Notes: generated by a model from the letters alone, not told the origin. A stretch of 41,829 bases of DNA from Candidatus Nomurabacteria bacterium (GCA_029288725.1 JARIGS010000016.1:1-41829), one strand, 5' to 3'; shown: positions 29,745 through 37,622, counted from the stretch's first letter. A program made the numbers and translations.

Positions 29745-29930
29745 CTACTTTATCTTGCTCTTTTCGAGAAAGTTGTGGAACTCCTTTTGCTCAATGCGAA
29801 AGTCCTTGCCGATTTTGTAAGCGGTCAACTTCTTTGCGGCAATAGCGCGGTAAATCGTCATGATGTTTACCCGTAGCTTGTCGGCCAATTCCTTTGCGGT
29901 GTAGTATTCATGCTCTTTCATATTGTCCAT
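29745..29930 (-). CDS. Excisionase-like helix-turn-helix protein
   Basis: 61 aa. A MerR/HTH_17-type winged helix: YYTAKELADKLRVNIMTIYRAIAAKKLTAYKIGKDFRIEQKEFHNFL. Such proteins act as recombination directionality factors or bind promoter or attachment DNA. It lies 3 nt upstream of the serine recombinase gene and is almost certainly co-transcribed with it, so it is the best candidate for the factor controlling excision. TATACT lies just upstream, close to the ATG. Confidence 0.88.
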   Translation of the reverse strand: MDNMKEHEYYTAKELADKLRVNIMTIYRAIAAKKLTAYKIGKDFRIEQKEFHNFLEKSKIK

Positions 29931-29967
29931 ATTAGTATACTTTACTATTCTTTACACAGCAATTCTG

Positions 29968-31089
29968 CTAACTTCTGTTCATCAGCTTCTCGATAATCAT
30001 TTTTTCCTCGTCTGTGAGAATGGATTGGTCTTTGTTCTCACTAGAATTGTTGGTCAACTTTTGAACAATTTTTACAGCATCCTCGTTGCTCATGCTACCG
30101 TAGCCATAAGCACCAAATGTGGTAGCAACATTCTCATGACCAAGGTTCAGGCTGATGGCTCTCTTTTCTTCCTCGGTCAGTCTTCGCTTACTGAGAATAC
30201 TTACAACCAGATGGCGAAATGAGTGCGGGTGGAAATACGGCACACCAGCGTTAATGCATCGCTTCTCATAAATTTTGCGTGCTGCCCCTGTGCCCACCCA
30301 GAAGTCCTTGCTGATAGCCTCTTTGCTGTAGTTGTTTTTGTCTGCCGTGAATGAGCTAAGTGTCGCAGGGAAAATGGGGTCGTCCCCGTTAAAGCCTTTT
30401 GATTCGAGATACTCATACCATTCAACAAAGCACTGCTTTGGTACATCCCAGCCAATAGGGAAAAATGTGCTCAGTATTCGCTTAGAGTTCTTTGTACGGA
30501 CTCCATCACCAGGATTCTGGTCTATTTCCATACTGTTCTTGTCGAAGCTCTTCATTTTCAGGGAGATAATGGCAGAGATGCGAGCTCCAGTGGCAAATGC
30601 AAAGCAAATCATTGCCTTGTCACGCATCGCTATCTCTGTCTTGTCATCAATGGATTCAATGATTTTCTTGATGTCCTCAAACGCTGGCAGCTTCTTTGTC
30701 GTGCCAGAGCGGGCGATGCGTGCATCTTTCTTTGACAGCCGCAGGAAGTCAATATCGCTTTTCACTATCTTGCTTTTGTAAGTCGGCTGCTCGGACAACC
30801 ATTCAAAGAACTTCTTTATTCGCCTTAGATAGTTGTACTGCGTAGTGAGGGAGACTTTCCCTGAATCGGTTTTTGATGCCCGACTGCTCAGCCACTCAGT
30901 AAAGGCGACAGCCTTTGACTTGTTGTAGGTGGAAAAATCCTCATTATCGGTGAATGTTTGCCATTGTGAAATGGCTTCGGCGAACACTCGTACCGAGCTT
31001 TTTGCGAATCCTTGGCCGCCTTTCAGATGGTCAAAGAACTCTCGCTTTATTCGTTCGTTTTCGTAGCTTGTTTTTGTCATAGAAGTCAT
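29968..31089 (-). CDS. Tyrosine recombinase (phage integrase family)
   Basis: 373 aa. An N-terminal SAM-like core-binding domain (about 10-105) and a catalytic domain (about 130-345). Catalytic residues are visible: Arg170 in ATGARISAI, Lys200, His289-x2-Arg292 in HPHSFRHL, His318 in LGHENVATT and Tyr328 in FGAYGYG. All are present, so it should be active. It is a second integrase in the same element as a serine recombinase, which suggests either two nested elements or a division of labour such as dimer resolution. The start could be 31089 or the ATG at 31080. Confidence 0.93.
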   Translation of the reverse strand: MTSMTKTSYENERIKREFFDHLKGGQGFAKSSVRVFAEAISQWQTFTDNEDFSTYNKSKAVAFTEWLSSRASKTDSGKVSLTTQYNYLRRIKKFFEWLSEQPTYKSKIVKSDIDFLRLSKKDARIARSGTTKKLPAFEDIKKIIESIDDKTEIAMRDKAMICFAFATGARISAIISLKMKSFDKNSMEIDQNPGDGVRTKNSKRILSTFFPIGWDVPKQCFVEWYEYLESKGFNGDDPIFPATLSSFTADKNNYSKEAISKDFWVGTGAARKIYEKRCINAGVPYFHPHSFRHLVVSILSKRRLTEEEKRAISLNLGHENVATTFGAYGYGSMSNEDAVKIVQKLTNNSSENKDQSILTDEEKMIIEKLMNRS

Positions 31090-31159
31090 ACAAGTTGTTA
31101 TTGTTAATAATGGACATTTAAGTGGGAGAAGAGAGTATCATTTAGTCCTTTCGGTAGGG

Positions 31160-31504
31160 TTATATTGTCCTGCATATTTTCCCGTTGCAGACACGGCATG
31201 TGCCTAATTTTCTGCCACCCAGCTCCCTGATTGAGCCTCGTCTTGCGTACCGTGCCGCCTTACAGGTAAGGCAGTAAAACTGGTTGCGATTCAGGATAAC
31301 TTTCTTCTTCGCGTCCTTTTTCCTTAGAAAGTCCTTTATGTCGCTGCCCATCATCAGTATGGGTTTCTTGCCCCCAGGTATTGTTTTCAAACCATTGGCA
31401 ATCCATCGGGAGCAAGTCTTTTCATCAACACCAAGTTCGGCTGATAGCTCCTTGACGGTATAGCTCATATGGCCGTAGACTTTTTGACTATTGATTCTAG
31501 TCAT
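31160..31504 (-). CDS. Helix-turn-helix protein with C-terminal zinc ribbon
   Basis: 114 aa. An HTH_17-type domain (about 14-60: SYTVKELSAELGVDEKTCSRWIANGLKTI) is fused to a Cys4 ribbon (FYCLTCKAARYA and GTCRVCNGKIC, C-x2-C and C-x2-C). It probably binds DNA as an excisionase or repressor. Its ATG overlaps the stop of the upstream 31501 gene as ATGA, so they are translationally coupled; an internal ATG at 31468 would give a shorter protein starting exactly at the HTH. Confidence 0.8.
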   Translation of the reverse strand: MTRINSQKVYGHMSYTVKELSAELGVDEKTCSRWIANGLKTIPGGKKPILMMGSDIKDFLRKKDAKKKVILNRNQFYCLTCKAARYARRGSIRELGGRKLGTCRVCNGKICRTI

Positions 31505-31677
31505 ATGCTGCCAGCCGCACTGCTAGTATTTGCGGACTTGGTATCCGCTGCCAAAACAGCCCTGTATAGAGCAAGGAGCTTGTTGGCACGAAACGATGCC
31601 TCCTCGTCGCTTAATACCACGCCGAAACGCTTTTCGTACAAATCCTTATATTCGTCTATGGCCTGCTTCGGTAACAT
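31501..31677 (-). CDS. Small Patescibacteria-type protein next to recombinases
   Basis: 58 aa, beginning MLPKQAIDEYKDLYEKRFG followed by VVLSDEEASFRANKLLALYRAVL. I recognise this pattern (LSDEEA, then a helix ending in LYR) as a short protein that recurs beside recombinases in Patescibacteria genomes; its function is unknown. A longer frame upstream would cross the 31701-31726 terminator, so the ATG at 31677 is preferred; TATACACT lies 9-11 nt before it. Confidence 0.75.
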   Translation of the reverse strand: MLPKQAIDEYKDLYEKRFGVVLSDEEASFRANKLLALYRAVLAADTKSANTSSAAGSI

Positions 31678-31700
31678 GGCAAGCCGAGTGTATACACATA

Positions 31701-31726
31701 AAAAAGCCCTGAAAATTGGGCTTTTT
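31701..31726. terminator. Terminator upstream of the small 31501-31677 gene
   Basis: AAAAAGCCC, loop TGAAAATT, GGGCTTTTT. On the minus strand it ends the 31820-33103 transcript before the next promoter. Confidence 0.8.
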
Positions 31727-31819
31727 AGGGACGATATGAGTGGTTCTATTAAGAATGCTTTAATTAATAAATATGCAGGCAGCCAATCCACCTATGGACA
31801 CTCCTATTGATTTCATGTT

Positions 31820-33103
31820 CTATTGATATTTGATGACCATTTGGTATTTTCCTGTTCCAATACTATCTATCGTGGCTGGAAAGTTGCCCTTCTTGAGCTT
31901 CGCTCTCAAGCGTTTTAATCCATCTCGAAAGGCTGAATCATCCCTATAGCCCCCAACCTTTTGCAGTGTTTCAATATCAGCATCTTTACCGCTATTTGAA
32001 AGGGTATCATTACGTTCTATTCTAGCGTTCGCAAGCAGTAATTGTATCATCGCCTTTTGTCCTCGTTCGATTGGAACTTTTGTTGTGCCGAAACAGAGAC
32101 TTTCATTCTCAATGAAAATATCCTTCCGAGTTTTGCTTCTTGGAACCGTCAACTGTTGCTCACCAGCACTATCATTTTCCAGTGCTTGTAGAAATGTATT
32201 GTGGACTATTTGAAGAGCTGCCTTGAAGGTAGGCATACTAAGCCTATCGAGCTCGGGGGAGAAAGCCCCCTTAAACTTTCTTGGGCTATCTGGCCGAGTT
32301 TGACCCATCAGATGTTGCAGGTCTTCTGCCATAAATGCTATTTCCATAATATCCTCAGCACGGAACGCATGCCCAAACGCACTTTCTTCGTCTGAAATCT
32401 CCCAGAAGCTCATGTTTTCTAGTACAGCATCGTAAGAGCTCTTAAATTGAAACAGTAGTTCAAATGAACCCCAGGGCTTAAGCGAGCGTTCTCTTTCAAG
32501 TATTATCTCTTGTTCAAAACGCTCAGGCCATTTTTTTGAAAAAATGAAACTACCGCTATCATTTCCCGCGAACCAGTAACCACTGGTACCCTTGATACGC
32601 TGGTAATAGTCTGTATATGCATTCTGCGAAACATGGAAGTCCTTTAGCTCTCCACCATAGCCCATTTTTTGCAAATTTGTAGCGATGTCAAAAAGATACA
32701 CTTGCATGTTATCAGAATAAAAACCACTTCTACGCATTTCCTTGTTCTCATATGCTTCAAGTTCCGCTATTAAATCGTTATAGGGAGGCTTAGGAAAAGT
32801 AGAATGCCGTTCAAACAGGCTTGAATCTATAGAGCTGGTTCTGATAATATCCATGATTTTGTTCTTTGCTGCACGCATTTCTTCTTCTGCCGCTTTCTCA
32901 ATCTCCTCAATTTTTTCATAACGGATGTTACGCTCCCTTATTTGCTTATCAAAAATCCCTTTGAGAAGGGGCGTTTCAAGGGCATATTTTACATATAGCT
33001 CCAATGCCCTGAAAAATGCTAACGCATCTTCTTGTCCAGCAGCGATGGCGTGCAAGCGCTCAAGAGCTTTTTCAGTTTTATCGCTTGAATCCTTAGCAAT
33101 CAT
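31820..33103 (-). CDS. Large helical protein with OmpR-like C-terminal winged helix
   Basis: 427 aa. The first about 320 residues are charged and mainly helical, with a coiled-coil stretch (about 48-90) and no recognised family. The C-terminal about 90 residues (DIFIENESLCFGTTKVPIERGQKAMIQLLL, later FRDGLKRLRAKL and IGTGKYQMVI) follow the order of OmpR/PhoB-type winged helices: strands, helices and a final GxGYxL-like hairpin. That would make it a transcription regulator with an unknown sensor part. A TAAAGT box ends 6 nt before the ATG. It is divergent from the structured RNA and J-domain gene, so it may regulate them (inference). Confidence 0.6.
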   Translation of the reverse strand: MIAKDSSDKTEKALERLHAIAAGQEDALAFFRALELYVKYALETPLLKGIFDKQIRERNIRYEKIEEIEKAAEEEMRAAKNKIMDIIRTSSIDSSLFERHSTFPKPPYNDLIAELEAYENKEMRRSGFYSDNMQVYLFDIATNLQKMGYGGELKDFHVSQNAYTDYYQRIKGTSGYWFAGNDSGSFIFSKKWPERFEQEIILERERSLKPWGSFELLFQFKSSYDAVLENMSFWEISDEESAFGHAFRAEDIMEIAFMAEDLQHLMGQTRPDSPRKFKGAFSPELDRLSMPTFKAALQIVHNTFLQALENDSAGEQQLTVPRSKTRKDIFIENESLCFGTTKVPIERGQKAMIQLLLANARIERNDTLSNSGKDADIETLQKVGGYRDDSAFRDGLKRLRAKLKKGNFPATIDSIGTGKYQMVIKYQ

Positions 33104-33150
33104 TTATTTACTTTACTTTACATTTGGCCTGAAAACAACAATGCTTTTTA

Positions 33151-33178
33151 TTTACATTGAACGGGTAAATGGTATAGT
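33151..33178 (+). promoter_or_regulatory. Promoter of the structured RNA
   Basis: TTTACA (33151-33156), 16-nt spacer, extended TGG TATAGT (33173-33178). Transcription would begin near 33185. Confidence 0.65.
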
Positions 33179-33184
33179 ACAAGC

Positions 33185-33335
33185 ATAACTGAATAGTAGC
33201 CTAAACCAGCGAATAATCGCTGGCATGGCGAAGAAACCGCACGATACTAAAAACCCCATCAGTAGGGCGTATCGTGCGTCGCGTCTGGAAACGGACGTGT
33301 GGAGCTTCACGGCTTCTCCTAGTGATGGGCTTTTT
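33185..33335 (+). ncRNA. Candidate structured RNA (leader or independent RNA)
   Basis: About 150 nt without a credible reading frame hold four hairpins. P1 is CCAGCG-AATAAT-CGCTGG (33206-33223). P2 has 10-bp arms at 33238-33247 and 33269-33278. P3 is CGCGTC-TGGAAACG-GACGTG (33280-33299). P4 is GGAG...CTCC (33301-33319). The P2 loop contains CCCATCA (33255-33261), which is exactly complementary to TGATGGG (33323-33329), followed by CTTTTT. That allows a pseudoknot or a switch with a terminator. It has its own promoter and precedes the J-domain gene by about 40 nt, so it could be a cis-regulatory leader or a small RNA. It matched no class I know. Confidence 0.6.
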
Positions 33336-33373
33336 CGTGCCTTTTCACTGGGATTATCAGCTAAATAATTTCC

Positions 33374-34546
33374 ATGAAAAACTATTACGAGACACTCGGC
33401 ATTTCCCAGAATGCTACCCAAGAAGAGGTAAAGAACGCTTTTAATAAGGAATCGAAGCTTAACAATTCTGAAGATTTTTCAATACGAGACAAACGTTTCA
33501 GTGAAATCAGTGAGGCATATTTCACCCTTTCAAAGCCAGTAGAACGGGCAAAATATGATTTCAAACTTAGCGGTAAAACCGCTGAAGCATTAAAAAAGCC
33601 AGAAAAAGTAGAGAGTAAGCAAGTGATAAAAAAGAGAAACCCACTTCTCACTGGCTTATATACTGTCCTAGCCGTTATAGGTGCCGTTGGTATCTTCAGT
33701 TCACTGTTCCCTCAAAGCTATACAGTGTATCCTGTCGGCTGTGCAATTTCGGATTCTGCCAACCTAACGGTCAACTCTTCTGGCGAGCTTGATTTTACTC
33801 ACTGCCAAAACCCTCAAGCTGGCGAGCGAGAAACATTCAAGGTTGATGCTGGTAAGAACCAAGTTATAGAAACATCCCCAGATAGTTCTGATGTTGTAGC
33901 ACTGAAGGATTGTACCGTTCAGGATGATGAGCACTGGAGTTGTGGTGATTATTCGAATTGGTCTGGTGGCATATTCGGAGCAATAGTAACAAGTAGAAGT
34001 GGCGACAACTTTAGCGAATCAGGTCTATCAGGGATTTATTTTGTAACTGAAAGCCAGTGGAACTCTATCAATAACGGCAAGCCTGGTTCTTGCAGCACTG
34101 ATGCTTGTAGTGGTAAAAATCCTGGCTCATCAACAGACAGCGATACAACACAAAGCACGGTAACGATTGGGAATGACCCAGTAACTCAGGGGAATATAAA
34201 ATACACTTTTGACTTAAACAATTTAGGAAACACTATTCCAAATGATAGTGGTAATTTTTCAGGAATGACCACAAATGGAGCGTGGGAAGCGGTTACGTTG
34301 CATATGACCAACACCTCTGATTCCAATGTTGTGATTACTCCTACACAATTTCAGCTGACAGACCAGACTGGGCGGCAGTATCAGCCTACAGCCTGGTACC
34401 TATGCAATGACACGGTTGAACATGAGGGTACGGACTACGGCAGCAGCATAACGCTGAAGCCAGGAATAGACTGTGATACGAAGGTACTATTTGAAACAGC
34501 GAAGGATTCAAACGCCTTCACAATATCGGTCAACTACAATAGCTAG
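33374..34546 (+). CDS. J-like domain membrane protein with DUF4352-like ectodomain
   Basis: 390 aa. Residues 1-65 resemble a DnaJ J-domain (YYETLGISQNATQEEVKNAF, ending EAYFTLSKPVERAKYDF), but the HPD loop that activates DnaK is missing; NNSED occupies that region. One transmembrane helix is at about 92-112. The outside part has six or more Cys (CAISD, HCQNP, DCTVQDDEHWSC, CSTDAC), a Ser/Thr linker, and a C-terminal Ig-like domain (WEAVTLHMTNTSDSNVVITPTQFQLTDQTGRQYQP) typical of DUF4352/telokin-like domains. Its role is unknown; it may pass an outside signal to the cytosol. Its stop overlaps the stop of the convergent gene in CTAG. Confidence 0.75.
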   Translation: MKNYYETLGISQNATQEEVKNAFNKESKLNNSEDFSIRDKRFSEISEAYFTLSKPVERAKYDFKLSGKTAEALKKPEKVESKQVIKKRNPLLTGLYTVLAVIGAVGIFSSLFPQSYTVYPVGCAISDSANLTVNSSGELDFTHCQNPQAGERETFKVDAGKNQVIETSPDSSDVVALKDCTVQDDEHWSCGDYSNWSGGIFGAIVTSRSGDNFSESGLSGIYFVTESQWNSINNGKPGSCSTDACSGKNPGSSTDSDTTQSTVTIGNDPVTQGNIKYTFDLNNLGNTIPNDSGNFSGMTTNGAWEAVTLHMTNTSDSNVVITPTQFQLTDQTGRQYQPTAWYLCNDTVEHEGTDYGSSITLKPGIDCDTKVLFETAKDSNAFTISVNYNS

Positions 34547-35325
34547 GAACTCATTAAGTCGGGATATTTTTCCGTAATAGCTTTCCTTGCCAGGTTCGCC
34601 AGAGGTACCAAGTACTGCTCCAGTTTTTGGAACGGGAAGCTCTTTCCGCCGTTAGGATGCATGTTGTCACGCAAATGCGTGTAAATGGATACTCTTGTTA
34701 CGCCTTTGCCTCTTCGAGTGGAAGGCTCTGTCTCTACTGATGGCTCACTCGCAATAATGTACTTCTCAACGTCTATTCCCAGCAGGTATTTTGCAACGTG
34801 CTCCAAAACTCGGTAGTAGAGGATGAACTGAAGTTGTTTTGAAGTCTCCGAAACAGCTTCTCTCCACATCATCAGGACGTTTTCACGCTCGGTATCCACC
34901 TCTTCCTCAAAGACCCTCTTCAGCCTATCCAGGCTTTCTCTGCCGAGCCCTAGGGTCATAGACACCCTGTCAGCCGTCATTGCAAAGTCCATGACATCAA
35001 CACTTATTCTTCGGCTGCCGCTGCCGTCTCGCTCTTCCTGGGTTCTGCTTAACGAAACGACCTTGTAGCTCCCAGTCGAGACGTTGTACCTCCAGCTAAG
35101 AACGTTTGACAGTTTCAGCAGCTCTGATTCTGCCAGGAACATAGCCTGGGGGTTGTCTTGAGCCTGTAGCTCAAACCTGATGTCTATGAGGTCATTGTCA
35201 TTGGGATTGCTACTGACGATGCCTTTCAACCCTGAGGAAGTATTGTATTCTAAGGGCTCGTTTAGGCTGATTCCATTCCCTCCGTCCCCGATTTTTATTG
35301 CGGCTGCTACATTAAATTTGTTCAT
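34543..35325 (-). CDS. Unknown protein with possible C-terminal HEPN domain
   Basis: 260 aa. The N-terminal about 130 residues are beta-rich. From about 145 it is helical, with QLQFILYYRVLEHVAKYLLG and then YTHLRDNMHPNGGKSFPFQKLEQYLVPLANLARKAI. The R219-x3-H223 pair between two helices resembles the RNase motif of HEPN domains (R-x4-6-H), though the spacing is one shorter. The domain order (beta N-terminus plus HEPN) is reminiscent of ApeA-like defence proteins, but this is a weak inference. It is divergent from the 35402 gene and convergent with the J-domain gene. A TAATAT box lies 7 nt before the ATG. Confidence 0.55.
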   Translation of the reverse strand: MNKFNVAAAIKIGDGGNGISLNEPLEYNTSSGLKGIVSSNPNDNDLIDIRFELQAQDNPQAMFLAESELLKLSNVLSWRYNVSTGSYKVVSLSRTQEERDGSGSRRISVDVMDFAMTADRVSMTLGLGRESLDRLKRVFEEEVDTERENVLMMWREAVSETSKQLQFILYYRVLEHVAKYLLGIDVEKYIIASEPSVETEPSTRRGKGVTRVSIYTHLRDNMHPNGGKSFPFQKLEQYLVPLANLARKAITEKYPDLMSS

Positions 35326-35401
35326 TGCCTACATATTACGATAAATAGACATATCTTGCCCATGGCTGGCATATGGCCTGCTTTTCCTATAAGCTATTCA
35401 C

Positions 35402-36109
35402 ATGAATCTCGAAGAATTTGCTGTTACATTTGCGTCAGACCTTGCTACAAACAGCACAGAGCTACTGATATGGTCGCAGCTGCCCATTCATGTGCAGGTA
35501 ATGTACGTTTTATGCAAAACGCTATATGGTGGCATCGTCTCTCTTCGAAAGAAGCGTTCGAACGACTTCTTTGCCGCTATTGCTGAACATGCTGACAAGT
35601 TTACAAGTGTGATTTTGAACAATGAGCAGGTGCAAGATGCTTTCATGCTGGTGTTTCAGCAGTACATTACGGAACGAAATGAACAGAAGCGAAAGGCCAT
35701 CTTCAATATCTTGCTAGGCTTCATAAGTGAGGAAGACAAAGAAAATTTCGAGCTTGAAAAGATGGCGAGCGTGTTGAGGTTGGTATCAGTAGAAGACATA
35801 GAAGTCGTTAGAATCTGGGTCGATGGAGGTGTTGAGGATTGGCTTCGTAGCCAGGGCATATATCAAGAAAATCAAATTGAGGCGCAGGCAAAACGTGGCT
35901 TGAATCCGATGCAGTATGGAGACCTTATACTGTCGCAGATGAGGGGAATGGTTCAGTTCAGTGATAAGCAGTATACGTTTGAGAAATTGAACTACCTTGT
36001 AGGCATTGGATTATTATCAGAAGACATTGGCACTTCGTTTGAGGGTAATGGTGATTTTGCAATATCTACCTTTGGTAAAAAGTTCCTTAGGTATATTCAA
36101 GAACTATAG
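35402..36109 (+). CDS. Hypothetical helical protein, possible winged-helix C-terminus
   Basis: 235 aa, all helical, with no membrane segment. The central part is acidic (EEDKENFELEKMASVLRLVSVEDIEVV). The last about 50 residues (YTFEKLNYLVGIGLLSEDIG, then FAISTFGKKFLRYI) resemble a winged-helix ending in which a final hairpin precedes FGKKF; that is a common feature of small prokaryotic effector or immunity-type proteins. It is transcribed divergently from the possible HEPN gene with 76 nt between starts, so they could form a pair. Function not recognised. Confidence 0.55.
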   Translation: MNLEEFAVTFASDLATNSTELLIWSQLPIHVQVMYVLCKTLYGGIVSLRKKRSNDFFAAIAEHADKFTSVILNNEQVQDAFMLVFQQYITERNEQKRKAIFNILLGFISEEDKENFELEKMASVLRLVSVEDIEVVRIWVDGGVEDWLRSQGIYQENQIEAQAKRGLNPMQYGDLILSQMRGMVQFSDKQYTFEKLNYLVGIGLLSEDIGTSFEGNGDFAISTFGKKFLRYIQEL

Positions 36110-36133
36110 AATGACTTTTCAGTTCCAAACTGA

Positions 36134-36139
36134 TACAGT
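36134..36139 (+). promoter_or_regulatory. Extended -10 box (TGA TACAGT), leaderless GNAT gene
   Basis: TGATACAGT ends exactly 6 nt before the ATG at 36146, so the leaderless spacing also occurs inside the element. Confidence 0.5.
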
Positions 36140-36145
36140 TTCAGC

Positions 36146-36616
36146 ATGGACATACACATTCGAAAGGCAACCGAAAGCGACACCAGTGCTATTACCGAAC
36201 TGAATTTGCTGATAGCAGACCACCATGCCGACATAGATGGCTTCTACGCTCGTGGGGAGGAGGTGAACAAAACGTTCCCAGCCTTCCTTAGCGAGGACTT
36301 GGCAAAGGAGACGTCTTTGAACCTTGTTGCTGAAACTGACGGTAAAATCGTCGGCTGGTTCTCTGGCTCTATCAAGCGTGACGTGCCCCACCTGTCGGAA
36401 AAGGTCTTTGCCCATATTGGTAGTGCCATCATTCTCCCAGAATACCGAGGCAGGGGCATCGCAAGACTGATGTTCCAGGAAATGGTTGCCTGGTTCAAGG
36501 AAAAGGGTGCCAAGGTCGTAGACCTGTCGGTCGATGCCCGCAACCCAGAGGGTCTGCGTGCCTGGGAGGGTCTTGGCTTCAAGGAATATGCCAAGAAGAT
36601 GAAGATGGAGATTTAA
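36146..36616 (+). CDS. GNAT-family N-acetyltransferase
   Basis: 156 aa, one GNAT domain. IRKATESDTSAITELN opens the fold, VAETDGKIVGWFSG is strand 4, and AIILPEYRGRGIARLMFQEMVAW is motif A with the acetyl-CoA pyrophosphate loop (R-G-R-G-I-A). LSVDARNPEGLRAWEGLGFKEYAKKMK is motif B and the end. It transfers acetyl from acetyl-CoA to an unknown amine; in mobile elements such enzymes may give resistance or modify a toxin or tRNA, which is inference. It is followed after 21 nt by a second GNAT gene in the same direction. Confidence 0.88.
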   Translation: MDIHIRKATESDTSAITELNLLIADHHADIDGFYARGEEVNKTFPAFLSEDLAKETSLNLVAETDGKIVGWFSGSIKRDVPHLSEKVFAHIGSAIILPEYRGRGIARLMFQEMVAWFKEKGAKVVDLSVDARNPEGLRAWEGLGFKEYAKKMKMEI

Positions 36617-36637
36617 GCATAGAAAATAGTTAGTATT

Positions 36638-37090
36638 ATGACCGACTACCAAATCATAGAAATCAGTGATAGCAATATCGACAATCTACAGCCGCTTGCA
36701 GACGAGGCTTTAGCCGATGGGGACAAGTTCATTCAGAAGACCATTGACGAATGGAAGGGCGGGGCAAACACCTTTTCAAAAAATGGGGAGAAGTTCTGGG
36801 CACTGGTTATTGGCGATGAGTACATTGCCTGCGGTGGTCTTAACCAAGACCCGTATACTGAGGACAAGACAGTGGGACGTGTCCGACACGTTTATGTACT
36901 CAAAAAATACAGGGGGCAAGGCTATTCAAAAGTCATTCTCAACCTGATTATGGAGCAGGCTAAGAAGTATTTTCACTCATTGCGGCTTTCCACATACAAT
37001 CCAGTTGCCGCTTCGCTATACCAGTCGCTCGGCTTTGAGAAGGTTGATGAGTACAAGGCAAATTACATAATCAGGAACCTAAATAACTAA
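36638..37090 (+). CDS. GNAT-family N-acetyltransferase
   Basis: 150 aa. Motif A is HVYVLKKYRGQGYSKVILNLIMEQA (R-G-Q-G-Y-S), and motif B is LRLSTYNPVAASLYQSLGFEKVDEYK. It is not closely similar to the preceding GNAT, so the pair is not a recent tandem duplication. Substrate unknown. A weak AATAGT box lies 7 nt before the ATG in the short gap, so it may have its own promoter. Confidence 0.87.
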   Translation: MTDYQIIEISDSNIDNLQPLADEALADGDKFIQKTIDEWKGGANTFSKNGEKFWALVIGDEYIACGGLNQDPYTEDKTVGRVRHVYVLKKYRGQGYSKVILNLIMEQAKKYFHSLRLSTYNPVAASLYQSLGFEKVDEYKANYIIRNLNN

Positions 37091-37192
37091 AGAAGCAGTA
37101 TTACCAGCTTCTCACAAATGCGAACTTTTGTAGGTCAGAAATGGTCATTAAGTTGGTTCTAACTTCGTCCAGTGCCCACAGCAAATAAAAAA

Positions 37193-37211
37193 GACTGTTT
37201 ATTAAACAGTC
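37193..37211 (-). terminator. Terminator of the 37239-37622 gene
   Basis: GACTGTTT-ATT-AAACAGTC followed on the minus strand by TTTTTT. Confidence 0.82.
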
Positions 37212-37238
37212 CTTGATAGAGAAAATAAATTATTCATC

Positions 37239-37622
37239 CTAAGAGTTTGCGAATGGATCAGTGAAGGTATGTTCAGGAAAATGGAATACCAGACACTTGA
37301 TGTTTAACTCTTTGAGCATGTCTTTGATTTTGAAAAACGTAACATCGTCTACTATAACTAATTCAAGATTGCTCTTGTCGAAAGAAAAGATCTTTTGAGT
37401 TTGAGCATTTATAGAAGTTCTAGTACTAAATGCAATTGTTTTGTACTTTGATAGGTCATAGTCATTTCGTGAATAAAGATTTTCTTCATGCTTGAACGGT
37501 ACTCCATCTGATTCAAAAATAAATTCCATCGCAAGTTCAAATTGCTCCATGTGTGTTCCGTTGCAAATTGCAACAGGGTATTTGATCCTTTCGAAAAAGT
37601 CTCCTAGCCAGGTTGTCTGCAT
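37239..37622 (-). CDS. Hypothetical soluble protein
   Basis: 127 aa, mixed alpha/beta, no membrane segment. Features: ICNGTHMEQFELAMEFIFESDG near the N-terminus and a strand-helix pattern LELVIVDDVTFFKIKDMLKELNIKCLVFHFPEH. The latter resembles the end of a Rossmann-like or HAD-like fold (alternating strands, acidic VDD), but catalytic motifs are not complete, so no function is proposed. The leader (AGAAAAACTTACAAT before ATG) is of the A-rich type. It lies at or just outside the right end of the integrated element. Confidence 0.55.
   Translation of the reverse strand: MQTTWLGDFFERIKYPVAICNGTHMEQFELAMEFIFESDGVPFKHEENLYSRNDYDLSKYKTIAFSTRTSINAQTQKIFSFDKSNLELVIVDDVTFFKIKDMLKELNIKCLVFHFPEHTFTDPFANS

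Larger units (their letters stand above)
28072..37240. mobile_element. Integrated element at tRNA-Gln (right end approximate)
   Basis: Left boundary: tRNA-Gln, with a serine recombinase pointing into it. The region then holds an excisionase-like HTH gene, a tyrosine recombinase, an HTH-zinc ribbon protein, a small Patescibacteria-type protein, a wHTH-like regulator, a probable structured RNA, a degenerate J-domain membrane protein, a possible HEPN protein, an orphan and two GNAT acetyltransferases. No housekeeping genes occur inside. The right end is a guess: no second copy of the tRNA 3' end was found, and serine recombinases need only a very short shared core. The element could end between about 37.1 and 38.1 kb. 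Confidence 0.75.

Noticed and set aside
31678-31791. N-terminal extension of the small 31501 gene
   Set aside because: It would cross a strong terminator; the shorter form matches the usual size of this small protein type.
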